A stretch of DNA of 64,000 nucleotides from the NCBI GenBank assembly GCA_016718825.1, contig JADKCL010000040.1, positions 1-64,000 on the forward strand. Direction: 5' to 3'. The stretch is from Bacteroidota bacterium (GTDB taxonomy: Bacteria; Bacteroidota; Bacteroidia; J057; JADKCL01). Shown piece after piece: positions 1 to 9,630 of the stretch (position 1 is its first letter; every line of letters begins with the position of its first letter). The translations under genes and the position numbers were made by a program. The notes under the pieces were generated by a model. The model made no database searches, had not been told where the DNA came from, and was given only the letters and a program-made list of their open reading frames with translations.

Positions 1-1397
1 TTGTCCTTTGCTTCCTTTGTTTCCCTGCTCGAGCTAGACTCGGTCAGCGGCGGCATTTATGCCAACACGACGATGGGCCTCAACCAACGAATCCATATAT
101 CATGACCGGCCCCGTGGTGGTATTTCCAGGAAGACACCACCTAGAGCGCGGCGTCGAAGTGCGGGTCAAATACGGCAAATTCTGTGAAATTTTTCATGCA
201 CTGCCTTGAAATTCGCGGCAATCGTGGTAGTCAATTTCCCTCCCCAATCCGGTTGGTTCAAAGCGATACACTACCGACCAAATTCGCGGTTGGGCATCAA
301 TGTCAAGAGCACGCAGGGCGGATAAGGGATGGACACTTTGAATTGGACAATGCTTTTAACGGCATTTACAGCGATCAGCAGGGTGCACCGACCTGGGACC
401 TGCACCATTGCACATTCGGTACAACAATTATGCGGTTCAGCCCTTTGGTCCGATGAATTTTACGACTGCATTTTTCAGTACAATGGTCAGGCGATCGCCT
501 CCAATAACAGGTATGCCACAACATTTTCCTGAAGCGCTTTGGGTGTCCAGCAATACCAGTTGCAATGGTTTCAGACGACCTTTCAGTCGACGGCTGCGTG
601 ATTCGACAGCAGGAACGGGATTTGGCACACAAGGTGCGATCACCAATACGTTGTTTGAGGGTAATACCTACGCCATTTACAGCGTGGATGCCAACATTTC
701 GAATTGCATTTTCAACAACAACCACAAAGGACTGATGGAGTTTTGGGTGAAGCCGACAACTGCAGCTTCAGTGGAAATGGTTTGGCAGCGAAGTAGCCAC
801 CGGCAGCCGCCTCACGAATTCAGCTTTCTGAACGATACGGTAGCGGTCGCCTACGCCGCGGCACTGACGACGAACGTGCCCGGTCCGTGGTATTGCAAAA
901 ATCGCATCTGCGGTTCGGTGAACTATTATTTCGAAAACAAAGTGACCTGAACTTCGCTTTGGATCAGAATTGCTTCTGAAACCGATTCCACGATTATCGA
1001 AGGGCTGATTTTCGATGGGTACGATGCGATTCACCCGTGGCCTCTTCAATTAGCTTCGCTTTTCATCATCTACGACAACTTGTCAGACGATTTTGCAATA
1101 CGGCCCAGGCCGGACTACAGAATCTGCCCACCAATAGCGATCTCGCCCTCAGGTGGCAGCTTCAAGCGCAGCCGGTGCCGGCGGCGACCAGATTTTCCTT
1201 TTTGCATTGCCTGCTAACCTTGGGTGACAACCATTATGAGTCACAGCATGCACGAGGCGCAAGCCGTCAGCTCGGTGCCCGCAACGCGTATCGCCTCGGA
1301 GGAATCCTTTCCTGCGGACCTCAGTCATTTGGCCTCCGGAATGTGCTTCGTCCGATTTCCGGCGATATCCCTGTCTCTTTGAAATTTGTAAAATTGA
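1..1397 (+). pseudogene. Broken beta-helix surface protein with T9SS tail (left-truncated, frameshifted)
   Basis: No single frame is open, but pieces in all three plus-strand frames read like one secreted protein in order: a start resembling 'SGGIYANTT...SGPVVVFPG...LERGVEVRV' (positions 30-180), beta-helix rungs such as 'FEGNTYAIYSVDANISNCIFNN' split over 640-720, an 'ETDSTIIEGLIFDGYD' segment at about 975-1025 that is typical of polymorphic-outer-membrane/beta-helix proteins, and a final 'LSHLASGM.FVR' plus 'GDIPVSLKFVKL' at 1320-1396, which is a type A T9SS sorting tail. The number of frame changes (at least six) is higher than elsewhere. It is either a decayed gene or a badly sequenced end. 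The 5' end may lie outside the window. Confidence 0.5.
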
Positions 1398-1496
1398 AGT
1401 TCTTTCGAGTCTTTTTTTTATGTTTTTTTCGACCGGCGGTTCTTGTTGGGTTCATGGATTCCGTGGAGGCGCAGGCAACTGCAAACCTTACCGGAA

Positions 1497-1530
1497 GGTT
1501 GGGATGAATCCCGACAACCCCCCTTTTTTT
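1497..1530 (+). terminator. Putative Rho-independent terminator
   Basis: An imperfect stem (GGTTGGGA at 1497-1504 against TCCCGACAACC at 1509-1519, with a 3-base bulge) is followed by a C run and seven T residues at 1524-1530. It lies about 100 bases after the T9SS-like end of the broken gene at the left edge. Confidence 0.4.
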
Positions 1531-2230
1531 GTTGGATTCCCCCAGGGCTTAGATGTGGGTCAGTGCTGGACGATCTTGTGCATTCCTAGCCAGTTTCCTG
1601 TTTTCCTGTGGTGTCTCCTGCTCCTGGATGGTATTGTCACTGTCGAATCGGTATTGTCCTGCTGTTGGAATCCGAAGTACCCTGCTGTCGAATCGGTATA
1701 ACTCCCGCACTAACTCCGCCAGCGCCGCACGGACTCGTCCCGCCGCTTGTTCGCCGCATTGAGTCAATCACGCTGGCTTGAACATGTGGTTTTCAACCGC
1801 TGCGAATCGCTTCCCTGGCCTTAACTCCGCGACTATCCCGTACCAACGGCAACTAACGCCCGTAATCCCTTTTCCCTTTCGGCATGCCTAACGACGCAAT
1901 GGAAAATGCTTGCAATTCAAGCTTGGACCGCGCCAGCTGGTGTTTCATGAACCTGGTTTTTCCAGGAACGGCGTGAATTTCAACGTTCGATTCCAATCGA
2001 TCCCCGGCCTTTACCCAGCAGGGCCTAGTCTGAAAGGCATCGGCCCCGACCCGACATGGTCCTGCCATTTCGAATGCTGAAATGGACAGGAATCGAAAAG
2101 CCTCTTATTCTTTTGCATTCAGAGCTGACCAGAACCGCGCCTTAAAGGCAACGCGCCACATAGAACAACCACAAAGGATAAATGCTACAAAACTTGCAAG
2201 ATGACGACGATCCAATCTTGGAAATTCCTG
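1531..2230. other. Gene-free stretch, no recognisable content
   Basis: Short open frames exist on both strands but none shows a family pattern, signal peptide or conserved motif. A 15-base phrase (CTGTCGAATCGGTAT) occurs twice at about 1640-1700. I see no tRNA, IS end or CRISPR here. Confidence 0.4.
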
Positions 2231-2821
2231 CTACCCTTGCTTGAACATTAATCCTGCACTTTCCATCGCCGCCTTCAGTTTTGGAAGGGTGCTTTTTCCC
2301 ATGCCGTGAAGTCCGAGTATTTCTTTTTCGGTGTACGTGGCCAGTTTTTCCAGCGAATCAATTCCTTCCCGTTCCAATGCGCGTCTTGCCGGTGCGCCGA
2401 TCAACGCCAAGAAGCTGTCTTTGGGTTTTCGCAGTTCCTCGCAAATCGGACAGGTTGGGCAATCGCTGCTTTTTTGGAATGAATGGCCATTGGGGCAAGT
2501 GCGTAGATGCGGTTTTGCATTTTCTTCAGAAGGATCCCTTAACAGCGTCAGGCGATACTTTTCGGGCTTCGTTTTGGTGCGTTCGAGGATATTGCGGGCC
2601 TCAAGGTCGAGTTTGACGGTTTCGCCATACCATTGAACTCCCCCTTCGAAATGGTCTTTGACACGTTGGAATAGGGCTTCCATCAGTTCAGTATGCGTCA
2701 ATTCCTTGCCTTCCAGCACTTGGAGGAGGTTTTCCCGGATGTCGTTGTATTTCCGCAAGGCGATGCGCTTGTTGGTTTTGTCTGCCTGCGGATGCAAAGT
2801 TTGGAACATTTCTTCTTTCAT
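2231..2821 (-). CDS. DUF6958-like protein with zinc ribbon and helix-hairpin-helix C-terminus
   Basis: A soluble 196-residue protein in three parts. Residues ~18-95 resemble the DUF6958 fold (KYNDIRENLLQVLEGKELTH...ETVKLDLEARNILER), a winged-helix-like domain. Residues ~108-132 form a Cys cluster (CPNGH...CPTCPIC) that looks like a zinc ribbon. Residues ~140-196 (IGAPARRALEREGIDSLEKL...LHGMGKSTLPKLKAAM) match the helix-hairpin-helix type seen in the RNA polymerase alpha C-terminal domain and in many small Bacteroidota proteins. A nucleic-acid-binding role is inferred, not shown. It is the last of three close minus-strand genes; the 39-base gap to the membrane-protein gene suggests co-transcription. 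Confidence 0.7.
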   Translation of the reverse strand: MKEEMFQTLHPQADKTNKRIALRKYNDIRENLLQVLEGKELTHTELMEALFQRVKDHFEGGVQWYGETVKLDLEARNILERTKTKPEKYRLTLLRDPSEENAKPHLRTCPNGHSFQKSSDCPTCPICEELRKPKDSFLALIGAPARRALEREGIDSLEKLATYTEKEILGLHGMGKSTLPKLKAAMESAGLMFKQG

Positions 2822-2860
2822 GCGAATGAATATCTCAGAAACCGACCTTCGAATTGACCA

Positions 2861-3439
2861 TCAATTTTTGTTGGATTGCTGCTTTTCCAGTCGCTTGAAG
2901 CCCCAATAAATCAACGCACTGCAAATTCCGAGACCCAGCAAGGCGGGAATGAGAATCGATTTCCCGGATTCGCCTGCGTTTTGAATGCTCCAGATAATTT
3001 TGCCCGTTGCCATCAAAACGACCACCCCGAGCCCCATGATCAAGCTGCGTTTCCAGAAGGCGAGGCCCAGCGCAAAAAAGGAGACGGGCACCGTCAAAAT
3101 CAGCAGGATTTTCTGAAAGTTCCATGCACCGTAGATCCATTCCTTCTCGAATTGAAGGAAGGACATCACCTGCTCACTGACCTCAGAGGGCCGATTAAAC
3201 CAGAACATGCTCGTAAACAGCATAAAAATGGTTGCCGAAATGCCCGCCCAACTGCGCTTGTAGGCAAAGAAGCAAAAGGGAATCAGAAAAAGTGGTCGGA
3301 TGTACCAACTCCAGGGATTGTGGTGGCGCTCAAATACCCAGTCAAAGAAGGCTGCATTGGTCATGGAGACCACCAAAAAGATGGCCGTCAAAGCCAAAAA
3401 CAGCAAGGCCACGATCCTGTACCGATTGACGTGTTTCAT
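2861..3439 (-). CDS. Integral membrane protein of unknown function
   Basis: 192 residues with five or six hydrophobic segments (about residues 8-28, 45-60, 65-80, 108-125, 132-150, 163-180) and a basic C-terminus (KRLEKQQSNKN). No family is recognised. Its ATG overlaps the stop of the upstream SRPBCC gene by four bases (ATGA), a sign of translational coupling, so the two are almost surely one operon. Confidence 0.75.
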   Translation of the reverse strand: MKHVNRYRIVALLFLALTAIFLVVSMTNAAFFDWVFERHHNPWSWYIRPLFLIPFCFFAYKRSWAGISATIFMLFTSMFWFNRPSEVSEQVMSFLQFEKEWIYGAWNFQKILLILTVPVSFFALGLAFWKRSLIMGLGVVVLMATGKIIWSIQNAGESGKSILIPALLGLGICSALIYWGFKRLEKQQSNKN

Positions 3440-3909
3440 ATTTCCTTCGTACTGATCTTCATCAACACAACCTCAAGCCGGTCAAAGTTCTCCTCGTTTT
3501 TGTCCACCGCAAAGGGTTTGATCTTGTTGCACTCCTTTTCAGTGTCAAAGATCTGCCGGAACACAATCCGGGTTTGGGCAGGCGCAATTTCTTCGAATGT
3601 TGCCAACACCTTGAACAGCGGCTGCGAATACCTTTTCCAGGCAATCAACCGCGGCGGATCCATGTGGGTAAATTCGCATTCGTTGACATAATTGCCCTTT
3701 TCCGGACCGTGCATCACGAAGCTCCATCGCCCGCCAACACGCAGGTCAAATTCATGGAAAGTATTGGTGAATCCATTGGGACCCCACCAAATTTTGAGGT
3801 ATTCGGGTTGGGTCCAAGCGGTGTAAACCGTCTCTGCCGAGGCGTTTACGATTCTGCTGCTGACAATTTCGCAGTCAGGTGAGGTGGCGTAGGGGATTTC
3901 TTGGGGCAT
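3436..3909 (-). CDS. SRPBCC / AHSA1-type ligand-binding domain protein
   Basis: 157 residues of the Aha1-C/START-like (SRPBCC) family: 'VNASAETVYTAWTQPEYLKIWWGPNGF' pattern at the N-terminus, 'DLRVGGRWSFVMHGPEG-like' in the middle, and the final helix. Small proteins of this family bind hydrophobic ligands in a helix-grip fold; in this phylum they are usually annotated as SRPBCC domain-containing proteins or polyketide-cyclase-like proteins without a known substrate. First gene of a three-gene minus-strand cluster with the overlapping membrane protein and the DUF6958-like protein. Confidence 0.85.
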   Translation of the reverse strand: MPQEIPYATSPDCEIVSSRIVNASAETVYTAWTQPEYLKIWWGPNGFTNTFHEFDLRVGGRWSFVMHGPEKGNYVNECEFTHMDPPRLIAWKRYSQPLFKVLATFEEIAPAQTRIVFRQIFDTEKECNKIKPFAVDKNEENFDRLEVVLMKISTKEI

Positions 3910-4017
3910 ACCTTGGAATTCACGATCACGTGGAATAGCGCAGGATGCGAATGTAGCAATCTTCTGTCTTCGTTGCGTGTTTTCAGCAATGAAATGGATG
4001 AATTTTACATTGTGGCA

Positions 4018-5166
4018 TCACCAGCCAACAACTTCAAAAACAGGCACATCCTTCATGCCCAACAACAAAGTGCGCACCGGGAGCGTCTTGGATCCGTTGG
4101 ACCATCCGCGGTAGATATACTTGGATTTTCCCCCTCCGTCCGATATCAGCTTGATTTTACCGCCGCCGATCAATTGCACGTATTCGTTGTAGAGGTAGAT
4201 GAATCCCTGATTGCCATTGTAGCTTTCGATGAAAGGCCCGAGAAGCTGTGCGGTTGACGCAGTTGTAGGACTTTCCTTTTCTGCCAGCAACCTTGCGATT
4301 CCCGCGCCGGAAAGCGCTTTGAATTGCGCCACAATATCCTCGTATTTGTTGTACAAGTCAAAGCCGTTGAAGTTGCCCTTGTTGGGGAATTGTTTGCTGT
4401 TGCCAATCGGAGAAATCCCCTTGAGCAAGGTCAATTCGGCACTTTCCAAGTACTTGGCGAGCGAATCGAGCGCCATCAGGTCTTGCCAGACGCGGGGATT
4501 TTCCATGTTACGAATGTTGTTGAGCAACCGCTGAGAAATGTCCAAGCCTTCCGTGAGCGGTTTTACTGAATGGATATAATCCCCGGTTGGTGCAATCAGC
4601 GGGCATGCCTTGTTGTAATGACTGGCGAGGCTTGCTTGCAAGGCATCGCGATGCATTTTGCAGACCTCCAATTCCCGGCTTGCAGCGTAGAGCAGGCGAT
4701 AGGGGAGGGCCGTCGAATCGGTTGTGACGGTGATCATGGGGCCATGGAAACTATTGCTCATCGAGTCGATCAGCAGCATAATTTGCGTTCCGCTGTTGCG
4801 CATCCCCAACATGGCGCGATTGAGTTCGGATTTGACATTTGTCGGCAGGTTCGTCGCGCCCTTGAGCGCGGCGGTGTACAGGTAGGCCGGGTCGTCTTCG
4901 CCGAGCGTGAACATGTCGGTGTCCACAAATGGGCTGGCTTTCGGCTTTTCATAGGGTTCGCCGCCGAGTTGCCGCTGCGTGCGAATGTAGTCGCGGAAAA
5001 GGCCGTCGTACCTTTCAAGGGAGGTCAACGTGGCCGTCAAGGCATGGACATGCGCATTGGCAAAGAGGACATAGTTGTTGAGCGCCTTCACCGTCGCGTT
5101 GCGGTTTTGTGCCTGTAAGCGCAACAGGCACAGGAGCATACAGAGGAGGAGGAGGGCCTTTTTCAT
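4018..5166 (-). CDS. Exported protein of unknown family
   Basis: 382 residues beginning with a clear Sec signal peptide (MKKALLLLCMLLCLLRLQAQ), with cleavage expected after AQ. The mature part is mostly helical, rich in Leu, Asn and Tyr, and has no motif I can assign; there is no T9SS tail, so it is likely periplasmic. It has its own transcription unit: 108 bases separate it from the SRPBCC gene downstream, and about 270 bases from the acyltransferase gene upstream. Confident that it is a gene, no function offered. Confidence 0.75.
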   Translation of the reverse strand: MKKALLLLCMLLCLLRLQAQNRNATVKALNNYVLFANAHVHALTATLTSLERYDGLFRDYIRTQRQLGGEPYEKPKASPFVDTDMFTLGEDDPAYLYTAALKGATNLPTNVKSELNRAMLGMRNSGTQIMLLIDSMSNSFHGPMITVTTDSTALPYRLLYAASRELEVCKMHRDALQASLASHYNKACPLIAPTGDYIHSVKPLTEGLDISQRLLNNIRNMENPRVWQDLMALDSLAKYLESAELTLLKGISPIGNSKQFPNKGNFNGFDLYNKYEDIVAQFKALSGAGIARLLAEKESPTTASTAQLLGPFIESYNGNQGFIYLYNEYVQLIGGGKIKLISDGGGKSKYIYRGWSNGSKTLPVRTLLLGMKDVPVFEVVGW

Positions 5167-5437
5167 GTCTCAATGATAAGGATTTTCGCAGTATTGCCCG
5201 CGTACAAATTGCGCTTTCTCAACCTGCAATTGAGTTCTCTGGTTGAATTGTGCATTGCCTGCTGGACAAAGGCATCGGGAGGGTTCTTGTCAAAGGCAAT
5301 GCCCCCGTAAGCAAGTTCGCTGCGACGATGCAAAAAAGAGAAGCTTCTGGCATGAACACGTTGCCAATTGCTTCTTTCGCAAAATCTGCCGGGATGCCCG
5401 CGAGTCGGGTTTCGGAGGAGCCTTGCAGACGTACGGA

Positions 5438-6505
5438 CTAATTGGGGGAGTTTTGTTTCCTGAACAATCGGTTCCAGGGTTGAAACGTTTTCAATCGCAG
5501 AGCCCGCTTTTCCACCAGGTGCCAAGAAGCAAAAGCAAGGATTGCGCTGACGAGGGTGCTTGAAATCAGCAAGGAAAGTTCGCCGGGACGGTAACAGTAG
5601 ATCAGAATCTGCATCACTGGAAACGAGTACAAGTAGATGCCATAACTCAAATCGCCGACCTTCTCTCCAATGCGATTCAGCCCTTGCGTCGACCGCGTCC
5701 CGAAGCCGATCACGAGCAATGGCAAGAAGACAAAATGAAAGCCGAAACCATAGACGTGCGTACTCAGTGCAATGGAGAGGATGAGCGCAGCCGCAGCAGC
5801 GGCATAACCTGCGTACCGGAATTGCTCAAATTGAAAAGCAGCCAACAAAGAGCCTCCCACGAAGAAGATTCCCAATTCGACGAGGTTATCAGCATTCAAG
5901 AAAATGCCGACACCCTTGAGGTGCTCGATGAAAAAGATGTTGAGAACAAACAGCAGAACCCATATACTGCCAAGCATGGCTTTGACCAGGGTTGCCCTTC
6001 TCCGGAAAAAGTACATTGCCGCCAATGCAGCATAACATGCAAATTCATAGCCGATCGTCCACAGGGACCCATTGACGGTACCCGGTTTGGGATTACCTTC
6101 AAAGAAGCCTTTGATCGCCAATTGTGGCAGAAGCAGCGTGAAGTTGCGCGGAAAGTAGGAGAGCACCGTGGGATTTTGCAGGTAAGGACCTCCAACGGCC
6201 GTATTGTACCAAATTGGCCCCAGCAACAAGGTTAATACCAAGACGAAAAAAAGGGCAGGAAAAAGCCGCAAAATGCGCTTCCAAAAGTAGTCCAACAGGT
6301 TTTTGCTGCGTTGTAGACTTTGGAAAATGAGAAATCCGCTGATGATGAAAAACCCTCTCACACCCAGGTAGGAAAAACAAAGCTGATCGTCTGTGAGCGA
6401 CATGAGCCAATCACCTTCTTGCCGCAACGAAAGCGGCTTGAGATGCGTGATGATCACGAAAATCGCAAAAATCAGACGCAGAAAGTCAAAATTATTCTTG
6501 TGCAC
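5438..6505 (-). CDS. Acyltransferase 3 family membrane protein (OafA/YrhL-like)
   Basis: 355 residues with about ten hydrophobic helices. It starts with the diagnostic 'FDFLRLIFAIFVIITHLKPL' pattern (Arg then His of the first helix, which is conserved in acyltransferase 3 enzymes) and 'GVRGFFIISGFLIF' in the second helix. Family members move acyl groups, mostly acetyl, from the cytoplasmic to the outer side of the inner membrane, onto O-antigen, exopolysaccharide or glycolipids. No glycan cluster surrounds it, so the substrate is unknown. The length is typical. Confidence 0.9.
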   Translation of the reverse strand: MHKNNFDFLRLIFAIFVIITHLKPLSLRQEGDWLMSLTDDQLCFSYLGVRGFFIISGFLIFQSLQRSKNLLDYFWKRILRLFPALFFVLVLTLLLGPIWYNTAVGGPYLQNPTVLSYFPRNFTLLLPQLAIKGFFEGNPKPGTVNGSLWTIGYEFACYAALAAMYFFRRRATLVKAMLGSIWVLLFVLNIFFIEHLKGVGIFLNADNLVELGIFFVGGSLLAAFQFEQFRYAGYAAAAAALILSIALSTHVYGFGFHFVFLPLLVIGFGTRSTQGLNRIGEKVGDLSYGIYLYSFPVMQILIYCYRPGELSLLISSTLVSAILAFASWHLVEKRALRLKTFQPWNRLFRKQNSPN

Positions 6506-7063
6506 GCGCTTCCATTTTCATTCCCACGGCCCAAAGTAAACAGATATTCATTCCGAGAAAAGTTGTCTGCTGAAAATTGGATTTTCGGAGGGGCGGTTCT
6601 GTCGACGATGCTGTCAATGGCGAGACATTTCAAGCGCCTGTTCCTTTTTGGGAGTCGCTGAAGGATGTTGAAGCGTTTCGAAGCCAATGCACCCATACCT
6701 TTGGTGATTGGGTATCGGGGAAGTATCGGTCGGTATTCTGTAAGCAGGTGGATGTGGATCGTCCGCAAAGGATTTCGGGCAAAGCCGTTCTGTTTTGCAG
6801 GCCCCAATCAATCCTTCAGCCCCTTCCCCAAGAAAGATCTGCGACATGCATTTTTCTATGCGCACAGTGCGGGTTGCGTGCGGTGGGGCGACGTTAGGGT
6901 GATCGCGTCAGCCGCGTTGCCTCTCCGGCGTGATGGATGCCATGAAGCACAAGGGAAGTCCTGTAACACTTCGTTTGTATGTTCCAAATGAAACTGCTAT
7001 TTTAGCGGGTACACATCTCGCCAAGCAAATTGAGATGATGGCTTTCCACATAAAATCCTTGAC
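6506..7063. other. Intergenic stretch containing a YdeI-type gene relic
   Basis: Apart from the relic at about 6820-6945 I see no gene here. The short plus-strand open frames have no family pattern. Confidence 0.4.
6820..6945 (-). pseudogene. Relic of the C-terminus of a YdeI-family gene
   Basis: On the minus strand the sequence reads 'TPERQRG', then a stop and degraded residues, then 'ATRTVRIEKCMSQIFLGEG'. This matches the last ~40 codons of the intact YdeI-family gene at 12571-13191 (TPGRQRGY...SATRTARIEKCMSQIFLGKG), and the DNA is nearly identical over about 40 bases. No N-terminal or central part is found upstream. It is best explained as a decayed third copy or a partial duplication. 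Confidence 0.6.
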
Positions 7064-9603
7064 ATGGGTAACCAATTGCATCGAATTCCTGATAAGTTGA
7101 TTTCAAGCCTGATTGGGGTTGCTTTTCTGGCAATCTTATTGTTTTCAACTCCAGCATATTGCCAAAATCTCCAGTGGGCAAAAGGATTTTTTGGCGTTCC
7201 TGATTTTTTTGCTGAGGGTGAAGTTGTGAGACATGATTCCAGCGGCAATATTTATGTTGCTGGCGAATTTCGAGGGACTGTCGATTTTGATCCTGGTCAG
7301 CCCAATTTGCCTGTTTCTTCTAATGGGAACCACGAGGATATCTTTGTGGTCAAGACGGACAGCTATGGAAATTTGATCTGGGTGAGGACATTTGGGTCGA
7401 CCCAAGTTGAAATTCTCGGAGATATGGAACTCGATAGTGTTGGAAACGTTTATGTGACAGGGAGTTTTGCCGGAGTCACGGACTTTGATGGCGGCCCTGG
7501 CACCCTCAACCGCACTCCGATCGGAACCTCAGACATATTTTTGTGGAAGGCAGATTCCAATGGCAGTTTTCTGAGCGTCAATCAGCATGGGTCTGTGGGT
7601 GCCGATGTCGGCACTTCGCTTACCATTGACAAGAGCGGCAACTTGCTTTTGGCGGGAGAATTCAGGGGAACAGCTGATTTTGACCCTGGATCCGGAGTAT
7701 TCAATCTCGCGGGCAGTTCTACGGTGATCACTGACATTTTTGTGCAGAAACTTGATCCCTCCGGCAATTTCCTATGGGCCAAGCGTATCGGGGGAGGTTA
7801 TGTGGACTATGCCCCGAGCATCGATACACGGATGTGACGGGCAATGTCGTTATAGGAGGAAGCTTTCAACAAACGGTGGACTTTGATCCTTCAGGGGGCG
7901 TTTATTCCTTGACCGCCAGCGGCGCTTTGGATATTTTTATTCTTGAAGCTAAGCCCAGCAGGCGATTTTGTTTGGGCAAAAAACATGGGAGCCTCAAGCG
8001 GCCAATTTCATATAACTAAACTGGTAGTGAATTCCATTGGCAACATCATTTCCGTAGGGGATTTTAACGTCTCCGCGGATTTTGACCCGGGAGCAGGTGT
8101 GTTGATGTTGCCTTATGCAGGCGCAGATGACATGTTTGTCCCAATGCCTGGATGCGAGCGGCAACCTTTTGTGGGTGCATCCCTTTGGTTCGGCCAACAA
8201 TGATTTGCCTATGACGTTGGCGTGGATTCAAGCGACAATGTTTATTTCACAGGTTCCTTCGCCGGGTACATGGACTTCGATCCCTCGCCACTGGCTACCA
8301 GCGGAGTTACGTCGGTAAGTAACTCTTTGGATCCCTTCATTGTGGTGTTCTATCCGAACGGGAACTTCAGTTGGGTTGCAAAAACCGGTGGACATTGTTA
8401 GAGTATTCCTAGGGATTGATGTTTATCCGGATGGGAGTAATGTCACGACAGGTCGCTACTGGAGACGTTTGATTGTGACCCTGGTCCAAACTACCTCATC
8501 TTGCAACCAGCTGGCAACCGGCCAAGCTCTTTCTGCTAAAATTGGGTGCCTGCCTTGCGAGCCGCAGTACTGTTTCCACCGTTGGATGCGATTCTTTTGC
8601 TTTTCAAGGTTCCGTTTATTATGCCACCGGGACCTATGATCACGTTTTGACCAACCACGTAGGGTGCGACAGCTTCATCACCATGTTGTTGACGCTGAGA
8701 TCTTCAACCTCGTCTACCTTGGTTGTGGATACATGCGGCACATTTGGATTGAATGGTCAGCTTTATCCGAATTCAGGCACATATTCCCAGGTGATTCCCA
8801 ACAGCGTTGGTTGTGATAGCTTGATTACCTTGCAGCTTACCACGCGTCCCCATTCCGCAACGACGGTTTCGGACTCAAGTTGCGACAGCTATACCTTCAA
8901 TGGGCAAATTTATACACAGTCGGGAACCTATTCACAGACCCTGGCAAGCGCGAATGGCTGTGACAGCGTGGTCACACTACACCTCACCTTGCTGGCAAAT
9001 ATCCATTCCCAGACAGTGGAAGCTTGTGACAGCTTTGTGTTTTCAGGACAAACCCTGGACTCAAGCGGGACCTACACCTTTCCGTATGTGAATCAATATG
9101 GTTGTGACAGTGTGGAAATTTTGAATCTTACTGTTGGGCATCTTCAAGCGGATATTGACCAGCAAGGAAACACATTGGTTGGATTGCCATTGGGTGGCAT
9201 TTACCAATGGGTTGATTGCAACAACAATTACAGTCCGATTCCTGGAGCAAATGGGCCGATTTTCATTCCCACCACAACGGGTAGCTATGCCGTCAATGTG
9301 AACTATGGCCCCTGCAATGGGCGCTCAGATTGTGTCCCGGTAGTCATCGTCGGGTCATCGCCACAATACCAGCCTTTGGTCAGGTGCCATCCCGTTCCAG
9401 CGACGGAGAAGGTATGGGTCGAGTGGGGCAGCGTAGCTGATGCAGACATACAGGTGTTGAGCTTGCATGGGCAATTATTGGAATCCATGCACATCTCCCA
9501 GCAATCCGCGACACAATTGACATTGCCGGGCCCGATGGGCATTTATTTTCTCCGTGTCGACGTCTTTGGGCAGTCGTCGGTGATCAAAGTCATGAAGGAA
9601 TGA
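7064..9603 (+). pseudogene. Repeat-rich secreted protein with T9SS tail, several frameshifts
   Basis: One protein can be followed through at least five frame changes. It begins with a signal peptide (residues ~14-35, ending PAYCQ), followed by beta-propeller-like repeats with the motif 'D(S/K)SGNxxxxGxFxGTxDFDPG' (SBBP-type) up to about 8400. After 8540 come four ~40-residue repeats, each with a 'C(D/G)(S/T)...G.(L)Y..SGTYS....GCDS..TL.L' pattern. It ends with 'RCHPVPATEKVWVEW...GIYFLRVDV..QSSVIKVMKE', a type A T9SS tail. The last part, 8542-9603, is open over 353 codons. Likely a cell-surface or released protein. The frame changes cluster at 7800-8540 and could be sequencing errors or decay. 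Confidence 0.65.
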
Positions 9604-9630
9604 GATTCGCCAGCCCTGAAGAAGGCCCCC

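Noticed and set aside
1975..2015. tRNA-like T-loop phrase GTTCGATTCC
   Set aside because: No matching acceptor, D or anticodon arms around it.
5163..5525. 120-codon minus-strand frame overlapping the acyltransferase gene
   Set aside because: No motif, overlaps a well-supported gene in another frame, and the non-overlapping part shows no protein-like pattern.
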